From Lingula anatina (lineage: Eukaryota > Brachiopoda > Lingulata > Lingulida > Lingulidae): DNA of 64,000 nucleotides. The DNA is taken from contig NW_019775665.1 in assembly GCF_001039355.2 (NCBI RefSeq), positions 1 to 64,000 on the forward strand, given 5' to 3'. The notes below the pieces were generated by a model. That model saw only the letters and a list, made by a program, of their open reading frames with translations. It had not been told where the DNA came from and searched no databases. The position numbers were made by a program, and so were the translations under genes. Positions 47,487 through 60,523 of this stretch are shown piece after piece; the first letter of the stretch is position 1; each line of letters opens with the position of its first letter.

Positions 47487-47631
47487 GTCTAGTGAACGAA
47501 AAGCCGGGGCGTACTCTGCAACTTGGTTGCGTTTCCCCTCCCAACGCAATGCTTGCAGTCAAACCAATCTCACTTAACACAATAGACGGGTCCTCGGCAA
47601 CCTGTTGATTGGTGTCACACCTGCCCGTGAG

Positions 47632-49006
47632 ATGGCGCTGGCAGAGATTCAGCCGTTAGTCAGTGTGACCTACTTTCCCAGTTTTGTCACAAATAATTCC
47701 GCCATCTTGAAATTGGGCCAGGTGAAAGATGCAGGTAGGTCTTTGAAATTATCGATGTTTTCAGTTGATCACAATTAATTAAAGAGGCCTCTTTTAAATC
47801 ATGAATTCTATTGACTGGTACGGACTTGGTGAAATTTAATTAAAATTTTAGACTTTTTTGTGTTTGGAGAATTTTGGATTTAATTTTACCTGAAGTGCCC
47901 GCCAAGTGCGACCCAGGTGAGTCATGACTTGAACTATGCAGAAACAGCGATGCCGCATTCCAAAGGAATTGTTCAAAACCTCGGGAATGATTCGAAAATT
48001 AATAAAACCGTTTATATCACTTGGGGTTTTCTTGACGATTGTGTGAAAAAAGGTAAACTTCAATTTGTTCAAAAGGTTCAGTTGAAAGGAAAATGTGCAA
48101 GACGTTGACAAGACCGGAAGATATTTTATAACTTTTATGTTCAAAATGGCCGAGTGTTTGCCTTTCAATAACACAGGATACAAGGTTACAAGACCAAAAG
48201 TGTACACGTAATGAACGGGGAGGCAAATTTATAATTATTTCTATTTTGATATCGTTGGATTTTTCACCTGGATTTAATCAATTTACGTGCATGGTATACT
48301 TTAAAAACATTGGATCGTATGGCATAGGCAAGTTTGTATTTGAATAAATGTTTTACGATCTTATTACAATGTAAAATATTTTTAACAGCTTTTGATAATT
48401 TACATTATTTACAGTACTTTGCTCTAAAAAGAATGAACAATTCATTATTTTCTTTATCCAAAAATTTTCATTTGGTAATCAATTACCATCATGTGCGTAG
48501 TTTTAGGGTACAACATGCTGAGGGAACAGCTTGAAAGTTAAATTAGAGCTCTTAGACCATCTTAGGTGGAGAGGGTCTTTTTCTGACCAAAGCGGACATT
48601 CACCACTTTGGTCAGAAAAAAACTCTGTCCTGAATCTAAAATCATTCTAAATTCTGTCATTTCTCAAGTTTGTCATCTAAGGAATCTGTAATATTAATTT
48701 TTTTCACTAGAAAAAAGAATCCTTCTTTTGAAATAGCTGTTACACAAACACACAACATGGACTAAGAAAAGTTTATTGGTTGATTATTAAATTAAACTAC
48801 ATGAAACTAAAACCAAAAACAATTCTTAAAAGCTCAGAGCCACGTAGTGGTCTTATGGTAACTCAAACAAACAATTAATAATTTTTTGGTCTCTTATGAA
48901 AAATAATCCTATTCCTGTGTTAATTTCAGATGAACTCCCGGGGCCCAGGAAGTATGAAGTCTATATTAACAGCAGTAGTTGTAGTATTAGCTATCAGCAG
49001 AGTTAG
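47632..49006 (+). other. Upstream ORF overlapping the contactin start
   Basis: A candidate 5' UTR exon ends at 47734 (GCAG|GTAGGT). Joined to the acceptor right before the contactin ATG (48930), it gives a 59-codon frame from the ATG at 47632 to a TAG at 49004. This frame differs from the contactin frame and covers its start codon. If the exon is real and includes this ATG, it could reduce contactin translation. The transcript start is not known. Confidence 0.4.
48578..48620. repeat. Hairpin, 15-bp arms
   Basis: TTTTTCTGACCAAAG and CTTTGGTCAGAAAAA with a 13-base loop, in the 5' UTR intron of the contactin gene. Confidence 0.65.
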
Positions 49007-52000
49007 TGGAGTAGATTACGGTAAGTAGAAACTGATCAACACGTATAATTTCTGAAATACATAAGATGAAAACAAAAAATGCAAGTTCATTATTCATTGA
49101 TGCAAGTTCTTTATTCAGTAAATTTATAAAATTACATGTTCATTCAATTGATTTTGATGAAGACAATAAGATTTGAAATGCTTTAATAAGTTTAATTTTT
49201 TGAAAATAAAATTAAGACATGATAAATCTGAAAAAAAAGACATACTCAAATTTTCTTGTCACATTAGATCAATTTGAAAATCCCCCGCCCCCTTTATTTA
49301 GAATGGCAGAGAAAAAAGGTGAAAAATTAATAGAAATTAAAATGTTTTGTGGTATCATTTGGACAAAATCTCACCTAACTGGTTACTTAATCCTTTGTCC
49401 TTTTAAAGATAGGGTAAGTATTAAGAAATAACATTTCTGTGTTAGAGAAAAGAAGGAAAATCAGAGCATTCATATATTATTTCCTCTACAGCTTGTCCGG
49501 CCGGCTGGGAGACCCACAAGGATCATTGTTATAGGTTTCATGTCCAGGGACAGAGTGCCGTCACCGAGGCCAAGGAGCTTTGTGCGGTAAGAACCACACA
49601 TGAGCTTTTTCTGCGGAAAAGCGTAATTCTGCATTTTTTACTTCAATTCTGTTGGTTTCTGAGATTCGTCAAGATTAGGTGTTGGGTCCCATAATAAATG
49701 TTCAGAGGTTTTTTTTTCTTTTTTTTTTTTGAAACCTAGGCTCATGTCTGAATAACACAGTAGAGAGTTTTATGATTTGTTATCCAAGTTACCATTGAAT
49801 CTTAGTGTCTGTGATCTCCTTAATTTTATGCTTGGTTTATTAATTTGAATTGTGCAGTATTAAGCAATTTAGAAATTTAAGAAATTTAATTAGAAGTGAT
49901 AAGAAGGATGCCTTTTAGCTGACTTTATTTCATTTCTTTTTAGCGAGATGGTGCTACATTATTAGAAATTGATGACAAAGAGGAACACGACTTTATAGGT
50001 TCAGTGCTGTCAACTTTAAATGTTGTACAAAAGTAAGTTTTCTTAACACAAATTACACTGTCAGATTTCTGAGCAAAGAATAATTAAAATGGTGTTTTTT
50101 TTAAAATTGATATGACAGGTAACAAGAAACTAAAAAAAGCATGTTTTTAGGATTGAACATATGCAATTGTCATACTAAAGCTCTGACAGTGGATGATTTT
50201 AACTTCCTGATCAGAATGCCAATCAGTCAGTTACCATGGTTTCCACATCTAGTTTTTATAATAGGTGTTATGGCAGTCAGGCTGTTGCCATGGTTTCCAT
50301 AATGGGTGTTTTGCCAATCCAACTGTTTCCATGGTTTCTGTAGTGGGCGATATCTCAGTCAACCTGTTGTCATGGTTTTCAGGTATGATTACTACACTGA
50401 TGGTGAACGCAGTGATAAACTAATCGTAGACCCAGATGACCCTAGCGAGCAGGTGGACAACTTCCGCTGGGCCACCTCTGGGAATACCATAGCAACCGAT
50501 TCCTTCTGGATCGACACCACCGTGAAGACAACCATCCCCAACGGAAATTATATTATTTATACATTCCAAGGTGAGAATTAAGGCATGGGAGGCATTTGAT
50601 TTATTTGTTGCATATTTTATCACCTCCATATAAATTGTCTTTAACTCTTGGTTTTAATGTACATTTATATATGATCCAAGTTGTAAACCCCTATCGCTGT
50701 TAGTAGGTAGGTATAGTACTCATAATGCACTCTCTTTGCACATCAGTATGGGCCAGCATGTGTTATGACAAAAAAAATTAAATTGATATAACATGTGAAA
50801 GAGGTATGGCGGTGTGTGAAATAGAATATTATTGATTCTTTACAGTATTTTATTCTTGGTGTTCATTTGGCAAATTTTGCTTATTTTCATGATGTAAATA
50901 TTCTAAAAGTAACTAAAGGTACTTATTATCTAAAGGTAGATAAATATGGGTTAGACATGAAAATCTTCAATTTTGAAAAATAAATATGCTGTGTTATTAT
51001 TTATTTATTTATTTTTAAGTATTTCTCGAACATTTTTGAATTTTTCTTTCCCAGATAACCGCTGGGGTTGGACACTAAATGACGGGCAGGCTGAATTGTC
51101 CTTTATCTGTGAGATCCCCAACACAGATATCTACAAGATTGTAGAGTCTGAACGTGATGCAGGTGAGAGCTAGGGTTTTCTTGAAAGGTTAAAGAGAGAC
51201 ATAAGATAAGAAAAAATATTTTATGAAAGTAGATTGAATTCAGCTAGCATAATGGAAAAACCATTTGTTTAATTGACTGTATAACCTCACCCTCTGACAT
51301 TTTCATTTCAAGGTTTCGGATCCACGGTCCAAGAACCAGAGTTTTACGAGCGTGGACCCAAGATAACTGAGCAGCCACAAGACACCGTGTTTGATACCTC
51401 ATCCAAGAGAACATACGTGACATTCTCGTGCTATGCTGATGGATATCCATTTGCCACATACGACTGGAGGAAAATAGCGCAGACGTCTTCCACCCCGCTG
51501 TCAGAGCTGGCACTGCAGGAACCAAGGTATGGAAAGATGCTGTTATGAGATTTTTCCTTCTCGACACATTTAAGCCTTGTTTTGGCCAAAAATATCATTT
51601 TTGACATCATTGCAGGCATCTCCCTGGTCCCCTATAATTTTTTTGTTGACTTTTTCTCTAAATGGCTGTCTCATCCCTTATAGGTAGATGATGGTCAGTT
51701 TTGTGTTGAACGATTTTTATATGGAACTTAAAAATATTGAGATTTGAGTCCATTAATTCTGAGTAAAATGATTGAGCCAAATCCTTCTTTAACATATGTG
51801 GTAAGATGAGTTTCAATATCCATGACTAAATGAACATTTAGTTTGAGAATCAATTTTAACACAATTACAGGAAGGCAAACCAAGCATGGAAAATGCCGAA
51901 AAACTACAAATTCACACTACCTTTGCAACTTTTTAAAATACTCTCTGTTGAACATAATCTAGGTACACAATTAACAACGGCAAGTTGACCATCCACACTC

Positions 52001-55000
52001 CGTCCAAGACCCTGGACTCTGGCAACTACCAATGTGTGGCCAGTAACAAGTATGGCTCAGTTCTCAGCAACCAAGTCCAACTGCAGTTTGGATGTAAGTA
52101 TGGCAGGGACGATACTTTTCCGACTTTTTGGGAGCCAAAATTATCATTGGCTTAATTTATCGTTTCTTTGGACTCCACGCCATATTTTCTGACTTTTTTC
52201 CAATTGCAGTCTTTTCCCTGTATGGGCAGGTTAACATAGCTCACATTTTGTTCTGTCTCAGCACTTTGTGTACTCTGATACAGACATGTTTTTCAGTGAT
52301 TTATGAATTTTTTTCTTGTAGTTTTCTCTCTTAAGGCAGCCCTTATACCCCCCTCTCCCCAGTTGTAAGGTTACCTGGCTGTTTTTTTCCTCCTTTTTTT
52401 TCTTACAACGAAAGCTTATCTCAGAATTAAGATGTAGCAGTTTAATCAAGAGCTTTGTCACAGAATTTTATGCCTAGCTGGTTGATTTGTAGACTGAATG
52501 GGCAAGTCTTTGAAAGTATCCAGGCTGGGCAATCTTACACCAAGAGCTATATCCATAAAATTTCTAAAGATCAGCAGAACAAGGTGCCTCTTTTCATTTT
52601 TTTAAAACCTTTTTTCTCTTTTCATCAGTTTTGGATGACTTCCCTAACGTGATTCGTCAGCCAGTACAAACCTCTGTCACCGTGGGGACCGCCATTCCCT
52701 GCAACGCACCCAATCACTATGGAGGTAAGACGGAACTACTTTGTTCTCAGTTCAGTAGTAGAGATTTAAGTCTTTTGAATTTATCCTGAAATTTGGGCTT
52801 GATATTTTTGCTGCCCATCTTCAGCACTTGCATTTTTAGAATTATTTTTAAAGATTCAATTTCATCACCATGACTGTGATTAGGGAATTATGTGTTATTT
52901 CTTAATTTTTTCATAATCATTACAGTATACAATTTTACTGCATCATTGAATATGAGGATAGTGTTATTGGTGATTCAATAAATTTTCAAACACAATTTTA
53001 TTTTCAGAGCTTATTTATCAGTGGTACAAGAATACTCTGAGAGACTACATCCGTACTGACGTCAAACCCTGGGTCTTCATCTCCCAGTCTGGCTACATCT
53101 ACTTCTCTTCTGTGACGGAGGAGGATTCTGGAAACTACATCTGTCACGTGTACAGTCCCATCTCCACCTCTAATACTGGAAAGTTTAGCAAACCCATCCA
53201 GCTCATTGTCACTAAAGGATGTAAGTATTTAACTATTGCTGTTTCTTTTTATTTCTATACTGTTTATGTGGTTTGTTTGTGGCAAATGAAAATAAGTATT
53301 TTCTGGTGCTGATTTTGAGGACCTGAATTCCACCGATATTATAGTGAGTTTTCCAGTTGATTGTGACTCAGAGGTTTTTTATCGTTATTTTCCCTCACAG
53401 TGCTAATATCTTTTAAATCTTACACTTTCTCCAGTTGTTTGAAATAAGAAGATTAATATATATCCATTGATTTTTTTTTTTTTTTTTTTTTTTTTGTAAT
53501 CAAGGCTGTCCAATTGTTTATTTTCAGTGTCCCGTATTGTTGAGCCTCAGATCGTGAGTGGTTTTCCTCAACTGTTTCCTCAGAACACAGCCTTACTGAG
53601 AGGCATGGAGATTAGACTGGAGTGCTTTGCATGGGGAACGTAAGTGAATTGATCAAGTTTTAATGCCTGGGAACGTGAGTGCAATGCTGAGATCAGTAAC
53701 TGTTTATCTGTTTTTGTGAAAATTGTCTGGAGTATTAGAAGTTTCTTAGTTTCCATAGAGTATTAGCGATTTATTTATCACATGGAAAAATGTATTGCCA
53801 TTTTGTTAGCCAAAAGGAATTATAACATTTGACAGTTATGTTTATGTGACATTATTTTATACCTAAGTACTAGGTCAGTTTTACTTAATGATGTTTTTAT
53901 TTACAAATCTGAGTTTCAACCTCATTTGTAATTTTATAAACAGGCTTATTGAACATGTATACATATTATATGCTTAATCATTTGCTTAATTCAGTTTGGT
54001 AGCAGCAAGTCTTATATTTCACCCCTTTTTCTTTCTTCACAGAAACAACCTATTCTACCAGTGGGGAAGAACTGATGGTAAGAACATGCCGCGTCGTGCT
54101 ATCACTAAAGACAACAACCGTGTCGTGATCATCCCCAGCGTGGAACTCGCAGACGAGGGGACTTACGAGTGTAGAGTGCAGAGAGAATTTGGGCAGACGG
54201 CCACTGGAACTGTTACTATTACTCTGGAAGGTAGGCAGTAATCCTCTTGTGTGAGCAATTTATTTATTTTATTATTTTTTATTATTTGTTCATTTCTTTT
54301 TGAAATAGTGTTCAAGTCATGAACATTTTTTTTACTGAATTATTTAAAGTTTGTAAGATTTAAAATTTTGTTTCATTTTCTCCCTAGCCGAGCCTTATTT
54401 CCTGGTCTCCTGGAAGGATGAGTTCGTGGACCAAGGCGATTCTGTCAGTTGGAGCTGTCGTGCCAATGGAAAACCAGAAGTCGACTATTTTTGGTTCAAA
54501 AATGGTTTACCCCTCAGTGAAAACACCCTACCTGCCAATGAAGTGGGCCGTTTCTCCTGGACTCAGAGAAAAGATCGCCTGACTATCCAAAATTTGAAGC
54601 AGTGGGATTCTGCGATGTATCAGTGCGGGGCTAAGAATCAGTATGCAATGAGATACCTGACCAGAGAACTGAAAGTGATGAGTAAGTTGGAAACATTTCC
54701 TGATTTTTTTCATGATTTATTAGGCCTTTCAAGTAATATTTATTAACTATACCGATTTGACTTTTAGTGGAAATAATTATGATTCTGATTTCACAAATAA
54801 CACTTGTGGTTTAAGAACAAGATAAACTATAAACAAGATAAAACTATGAACAGATAGATATGAATATTAAGTAATACATAACCATTATTATATTTATAAT
54901 GAAATGTCACCCCTTCCTCATCTTCCAGGATTTGCACCATCTTTCATCAAGAACCCAGTAGACCCCAACCAGTTTGCCGTCCAGGGAGGTAACGTCACCA

Positions 55001-58000
55001 TCGTCTGCCAGCCAGAAGCTGCGCCCAAGGTCCAAGTGGAGAAAATCACCTGGAAGAAAGACGGTGGCTCCCTCACTCTGACTGGTGGTGGACGCATCAG
55101 TAAACTGCCCAATGGCAACCTCTTGATTCGTTCAGTCCAGTACAGTGACAGGGGAAATTACACCTGTGTTGCTGAGAATGATGTCGGGTCAGCCGAGAGT
55201 ACTGGGTTCCTGACTGTAGTAGGTAGGGAGAATTTTGATTCTGATCATGAATTTAATTGATTCTTATTTTGACTTGAATTTTATAAATTGGTTGCTTGAT
55301 AGATAAGAGAATATTTCAGTTTTCATCCGAATAAAGAAGTTAAGACTAAGTGAAATATAAAGTTTTATTTAGAATTTGCTTAATTATTTTTCCAAAAAAT
55401 ATTTTATCTTTTTAGGGATATATATTTGTGAGTACCTCCCTTAATAAGTGCTAAAGTGTTGGTTTTGAATAAAAAATTATTACCTCCACCATTTTTTTTA
55501 TCATTATTGGGTTGCTACCTAACTGACCTGTCTGAAAAAGTAATGGACAAAATTTTACGGATATGGGCTTACTTAGAATCAGTTAACTAGATCTTGGTGG
55601 TGATTTGTTCATGGATTTATCTTGAAATTTGAGCTGCCTTGGCGGAGGTCCGCCATATCTAAACTGCATTTGAGTGCTTAAATTTCTTCTGGCCACTATT
55701 TTAAATCTGCATGTTTTCATACATCAGAATCCACCAGTCTCCAGATGAAGCCGTCAGAGCAGTCTCCTCCAATCAGGACCACATACGTAGGTCAGAACCT
55801 AACCCTCTACTGCCTTGCCACCGTCAACCCACTGCTCGACCTCAACTACATATGGCGGTTTAATGACCGCGATATCGACTTTGAGGGCAAGTACGACCAG
55901 TATGGGCTGCGTGTGGAGGAACCAGACAGATACTGGCAAAGGGTAAGGAGCTCTTGTCTTTGTTTTTTTAATTTTTATGAAGTTATTTTATAAATATTTA
56001 ATGTAGTTTATAAAGATCTTTGTATGGGTGAAGGCTGTATGAACTTGCATATTGTGTAAGGGCCCAAGCTTTTTTATTCAGCGAATTATGTATCCTTACC
56101 TAATCTGTAACCTAGCTATTTGTAATGTATAGTGGTTTATATAATATATTCAAAACAATTTTAATACATTGTATTTTTATATCAAAATAAAAACATGGCA
56201 TTACTGTGTTTCTAGGGAATTGGTGAATACCGTGGTAACCTGCTGATCTACCCTGTAACCTTTGACGTGGAGGGCTGGTATGAGTGCATAGCTAAAACAC
56301 CTGCCGATCAGGCCTCCGCTAAAGTGGAGCTCAGAGTTGAAGGTATAAGAATTTTTACTTTTTATTATTTGAGATTGAAAAATTCAAGACTGGAATGATC
56401 TTTGTCAACAGTTGTTTTATGATAATATTTTATTGAGCTCTAAATATGCCACATTTCCAAAAAAATTATTGGAACTGATAGATGAACCATTTCTCACCAG
56501 TAAGACTATTTCTCTGTCCCATCATTCCTGGACATCTCTTGTCGTGTTTTAGGTCCCCCAGGCCAGCCGTCAGGTATTGAGTGTGTGACCTTGAACTCCA
56601 GTTCTGTCAATGTCACATGGTTCCCAGGACCTGATCATCGCAGTGCCATACAGCAGTATAAGATTGAGGGCTATAACACTGCCGAGGGGATCTGGAAAAC
56701 TGCCAAAGAACCAGAAAGTGAGTGATTCATTGTTTGTCACTTTTCACTATACCTTATTTTTTCCTTTACGGACTTTCCTTTGAGTGATTCATGCCTTTAA
56801 TCTATTGCTAAGGAATGTGTCAAAAAGTTTTTGAATTAAATATGGAGAATAAAATTCCATAATACATAGCACGTTGAACTCGCCCAGTTCACAAAATACA
56901 AAAGTTTTCTTCTTTGTCAAAACTTCTTCAATTGTGATTTATTAAATTATTGTATTTGTATAACATTATAAAGGTACCAAGATCTTATTGAGATAATTTC
57001 TAATGTGGTGTTATGGAATTCTAGTGATCACGCAGGCTGAGTTAGGGGCCAGACGAGCCACAGTGACGGGACTGAACCCATGGAGTACCTACAAGTTTAG
57101 ATTGTTGGCAAAGAACGGTTACGGATGGGGCGAACCCAGCAAACCTTCTCGTGAGTAGCTGAAACATGTTCAGTCGGTTTATTAATTGCTATTGTTTTTG
57201 TCGTGATGTTTTTCCTGTAAATGCACCAACAGTATATTCATGTTTTGGCTTTTCTAATAATTTAGTGCTTGGAAAATACAGACCAAAAAGGATGAATTTA
57301 ATAATTTTTTTTCATCATCTGTATAAATGTTCAGCAATAATCAATGTCAACTAGTAAAGCTAGAAACTTTCCAGCAGCCTGAATCTAATCTATCGTGAGA
57401 ATAACATAAGTTTTTTAATGTTACTGAGAAGTAAAATTTTATAGAAAATGTGTGTGTGTGTTTGGGTGAATGTTGTCTATAGATATATGTGTGATGTTGT
57501 TTACTTGTAGCCATGGTAACCACCGCCCAGTCCATCCCGGCCCGGCCAGTCAGGAATATCACCAGAGCCGTGGACTCCAAAGTTGGCACCCTCGTTGTGG
57601 AGTGGGAGGTGGGAGTTGATGGCCATTTTATCTTCTTTTTTTAATATCCATGATGGTTTTGATTTACTATTCCAATTTTTAAAAAGAAAAAATGTAAAAT
57701 TTAAATATTTTTTGTATACTTTGTGAAAAGTCTGTAATAAGCCTGTTTAGACAAAAATGTTTATATCAGTATTTTTGAAAATATAATTTTGTCAGTGGTT
57801 TTCATTTGAATAGTTGAATAAATTAATTCAAATCTTAATACATATTTTCCTGTTTGCTCACACAGGCATTTTGGTCGGTCTTCAAGTAAAATTAGAAAAT
57901 AGTAGCTTAAGATACACCAAAACTGTGGAAGATAACCTGTAGATCATAAATCTTCTTTTTTTCTTTTTCCAGCCTTTACCAAGATGGGAGCAGCATGGTA

Positions 58001-60523
58001 ACAACACAAAGTACAAGATTTACTACAGGAAAAACCAACAGGGCAAAGTCAGTGATCTAGACTGGTCTACGGTACGTACACTTTTTTTAAATCAGACATA
58101 TTTCTGTGCATTAGAAAATGATTTCTATGGGAGACGAATCTTCCTTTTTTGACACTACCTGAATGTCTGTTTAAACTGACATACCCTTAGTAAAAAAATT
58201 AAGTCACTAAGAATATCCTCGTCATCTCACTTTTATTAATAAGATAATTGATTCACATTTGCAGGGTATTGTGGATGACCCTGGCCATCGCTTTGCGACC
58301 ACGGTTGGCGTAGATAACACGTACACGCTGTACGACATCAAGATTCAGTCCATGAATGTCAAGGGCACATCCGACGCCCTCATCTCACCCATTGTCGAGA
58401 TCAGGTCTGCTATGGGATGTAAGTGTACATTGACCACTAATATTTATTATTTATTATTCTCAGTGGCGGATCCAGAGCTATTTTCTGACAGTCTTCCAAA
58501 ATATCTTTGTTGATCCATCATCCAATTTTGACCATCTCCCAACAGAAAAAATTAGATACCTGTCAATGTAAACTTGAAAGTCTGCATGACCGTCTTCTGG
58601 AAGACCCAGAAGACGGCCTAAATCTGCCCCTGATTCTTATAGTCTTTTTTATCAAACTCAAAGCACAAGGAAAGAAGAAAGGATGTCAGTCTTCAAATGA
58701 TTTTTCATAGTTTTCCTTTTATTTCATTTCATATCATTCTTTTTTATTTTCCTGAAAAAGAGACTTTGTTACAACAACTTTGATTACAATCGATCTTGTC
58801 TTTCCTCTCTCACCTCAGTGCCAGTGGCCGTCCCAAAGGACATTGTGGCAGAGCAGTATAACGCCACAGCACTTGAGGTCACCTGGATACCTGTACAAAA
58901 CACCTTTGTTAACCTTAAAGGTGTCCTTGCTGGATACAGGGTGAGTAGAAATTTAATAGTGAATATTTAATGTCACATATTTCATACACTTTACTCCATT
59001 TAATTACTGCAATCTGGGAAAGTTTTATCCTAGTTTTATGAGGTGAAGTTAGGTTTTAGGATATAAGGCTTTATCCCAGAGATTAGAGGATTAGAATAAA
59101 TTAATGTATTTGGTACTCATTTTTATCAGATCAACTATTGGGTCCGTGGACGTGAGAACTCCCTGATGGCAGAGGTGGCCACCATACCAGGTGACGTGGA
59201 CAGAGGTCTCATCGTTGGATTGTACCCCGACACCTACTACGAAGTGACTGTTATGGTCTACAATGAAGCAGGAAATGGAGAACCAAGTCAACCGTATCCT
59301 CAGAAGACACTGAGACAACGTAAGTTTGCTGGAATTACTAGAATGGTTCAAACTTTGGGTAATTGTAAATAATTCTTGTTAGTGAAAGCAATGTAAAGTT
59401 GGTGTCCTTGTTGACAGATAGCTTCCATCCTGTCCCTGGTATTTGTCAGCAGAGCTCAATATGCACTTGTCCACAGATGCAGGTTCTACCATGTTTTTTT
59501 AAATTTTTTAATAGCAGTTTTTTAAACAAATACTTAATGAAAGTAGAGGTCAGTTTGATCATTTGAAAAACCTAAAGGGCACCATGCATGCTGTAAGTGA
59601 GAGTTGTCTGATGAAAATATCCAGGCTCAGTAGATGTGAATATTATCTATGATTTTTCCAGCCCCCAAGGACTACCCCACAGAGGTGGAGCTACACAACG
59701 TGGACACTCACACCATCAAGGTCAGCTGGCGCGGAATCAGCACTGACCAGACCGAGGAGCCGCTACAGGGATACAAGGTGGGCTGAAGAGAATTTTTTTT
59801 CTTTTAATCAAGTCATATTCCTTACTTAATTACAGCGTATTAACTGTTTTGTGAACCATCTGAAAGTTTCAGTCTTCTTCCAATCAGGGTAGGCTGAAGA
59901 AAAACTAATTTTGAAAATCCATCAGCTTTTAAAATTTTTATTTTCTGTTGATTTTCTTTTAGGTTAAATACTGGCGCACAAGTGAGAAGATCATCGATGC
60001 CAAAGATTTTGATGCAGGCAAAGACACGTTTGCCACCATCTCTGATCTCTCAGCAGGAGAGAGTTACTATCTTCGTGTCTATGGCTACAGCAGAGGGGGG
60101 CAGGGCGCCATGAGTTCCCCCATGGTCATGTTTGTCATGGGTAAGAACTAGGTTCATGTTTGTTAGCAAGTTTGTCATGGTATATAGGAACAGTGCATGT
60201 AGTCTGTGGTTGAAGTTAAATATTTAGCAGTTAACTTGGTGGGCAGTCAATTTTGTAACTTAAATTATAAAAATTATTTGATTCTTGGTGTCCCACAATT
60301 TTTGTTTTGTTATTGATATTTATTCTGGATACTTAAATGATTTTTATCTCATCTTTATTTTGATTACATTTTATTCAATATTACAGCTAAATCGGGTTGC
60401 ACATATACCCAAATCATCCCTGAGGCATCCTATGTAGAAAAGTGTGGCTCCTGTCAGCATCTCGCTTCTGTCTTACTACTGGTGACTGCTCTACTAGCAC
60501 AGATACTGAAAACCATTTTATAA
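48930..60523 (+). CDS. Cont: Contactin (C-type lectin, 6 Ig, 4 FN3, GPI-anchored)
   Basis: Cell-surface adhesion protein; in insects contactin acts at septate junctions. 25 coding exons, 3840 nt, 1279 residues, all GT-AG and in frame: 48930-49020, 49492-49586, 49944-50032, 50383-50570, 51055-51162, 51313-51526, 51963-52093, 52629-52724, 53008-53220, 53528-53639, 54043-54230, 54388-54681, 54929-55222, 55728-55942, 56216-56342, 56553-56717, 57025-57150, 57511-57608, 57973-58071, 58265-58418, 58819-58940, 59130-59319, 59662-59777, 59963-60140, 60387-60523. Signal peptide 1-27; lectin-like domain about 31-190; Ig domains about 195-819, each with Cys, Trp and Y-x-C; FN3 domains about 819-1235; tail with two Cys and a hydrophobic end ([12 protein letters not shown]) fitting a GPI signal. 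The lectin domain lacks EPN/QPD and WND calcium motifs and one disulphide pair. The domain order matches Drosophila Contactin. Confidence 0.93.
50229..50382 (+). repeat. Intronic minisatellite ending at a 3' splice site
   Basis: CCATGGTTTCC-type words recur at 50234, 50288, 50329 and (as TCATGGTTTTCAG) 50370, spaced about 54, 41 and 41 bp. The last unit supplies the pyrimidine tract and AG of the acceptor for coding exon 4 (50383). Confidence 0.65.
55485..55690. repeat. Possible dispersed repeat in contactin intron 13
   Basis: The text runs from ATTACCTCCACCA to GGCGGAGGTCCGCCATATC and GAGTGCTTAAATTTCTTC. The compact GCGGAGGTCCGCC core and its setting look like the tail of a known class of dispersed repeat, but I cannot name it, and no second copy was found in the window. 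Confidence 0.3.
58461..58632. mobile_element. 172-bp MITE-like element, copy 2 (contactin intron 20)
   Basis: It begins CAGTGGCGGATCC and ends in the complement of CAGGGGCAGATTTAGGCC. It aligns over its whole length with 30504-30674. It is flanked by a perfect 5-bp direct repeat ATTCT on both sides, supporting insertion with a 5-bp target-site duplication. It starts about 40 bp after the donor of coding exon 20. Confidence 0.75.

Larger units (their letters stand above)
38290..47560. other. Gene-poor region, repeats only
   Basis: Nine kb with no supportable coding exon, RNA gene or splice pattern. It holds an A-rich AAAAC/AAAAG tract (41505-41578), a (TAA)n-(TTA)n tract, CA/GA repeats at 43018-43059, a short tandem repeat at 45902-45985 (CAGAGGGACAGACACACAGA), a poly-purine stretch near 44600, and an inverted repeat at 47328/47486. 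Open frames such as 43844-44116 or 44397-44600 show no family resemblance. Confidence 0.5.
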
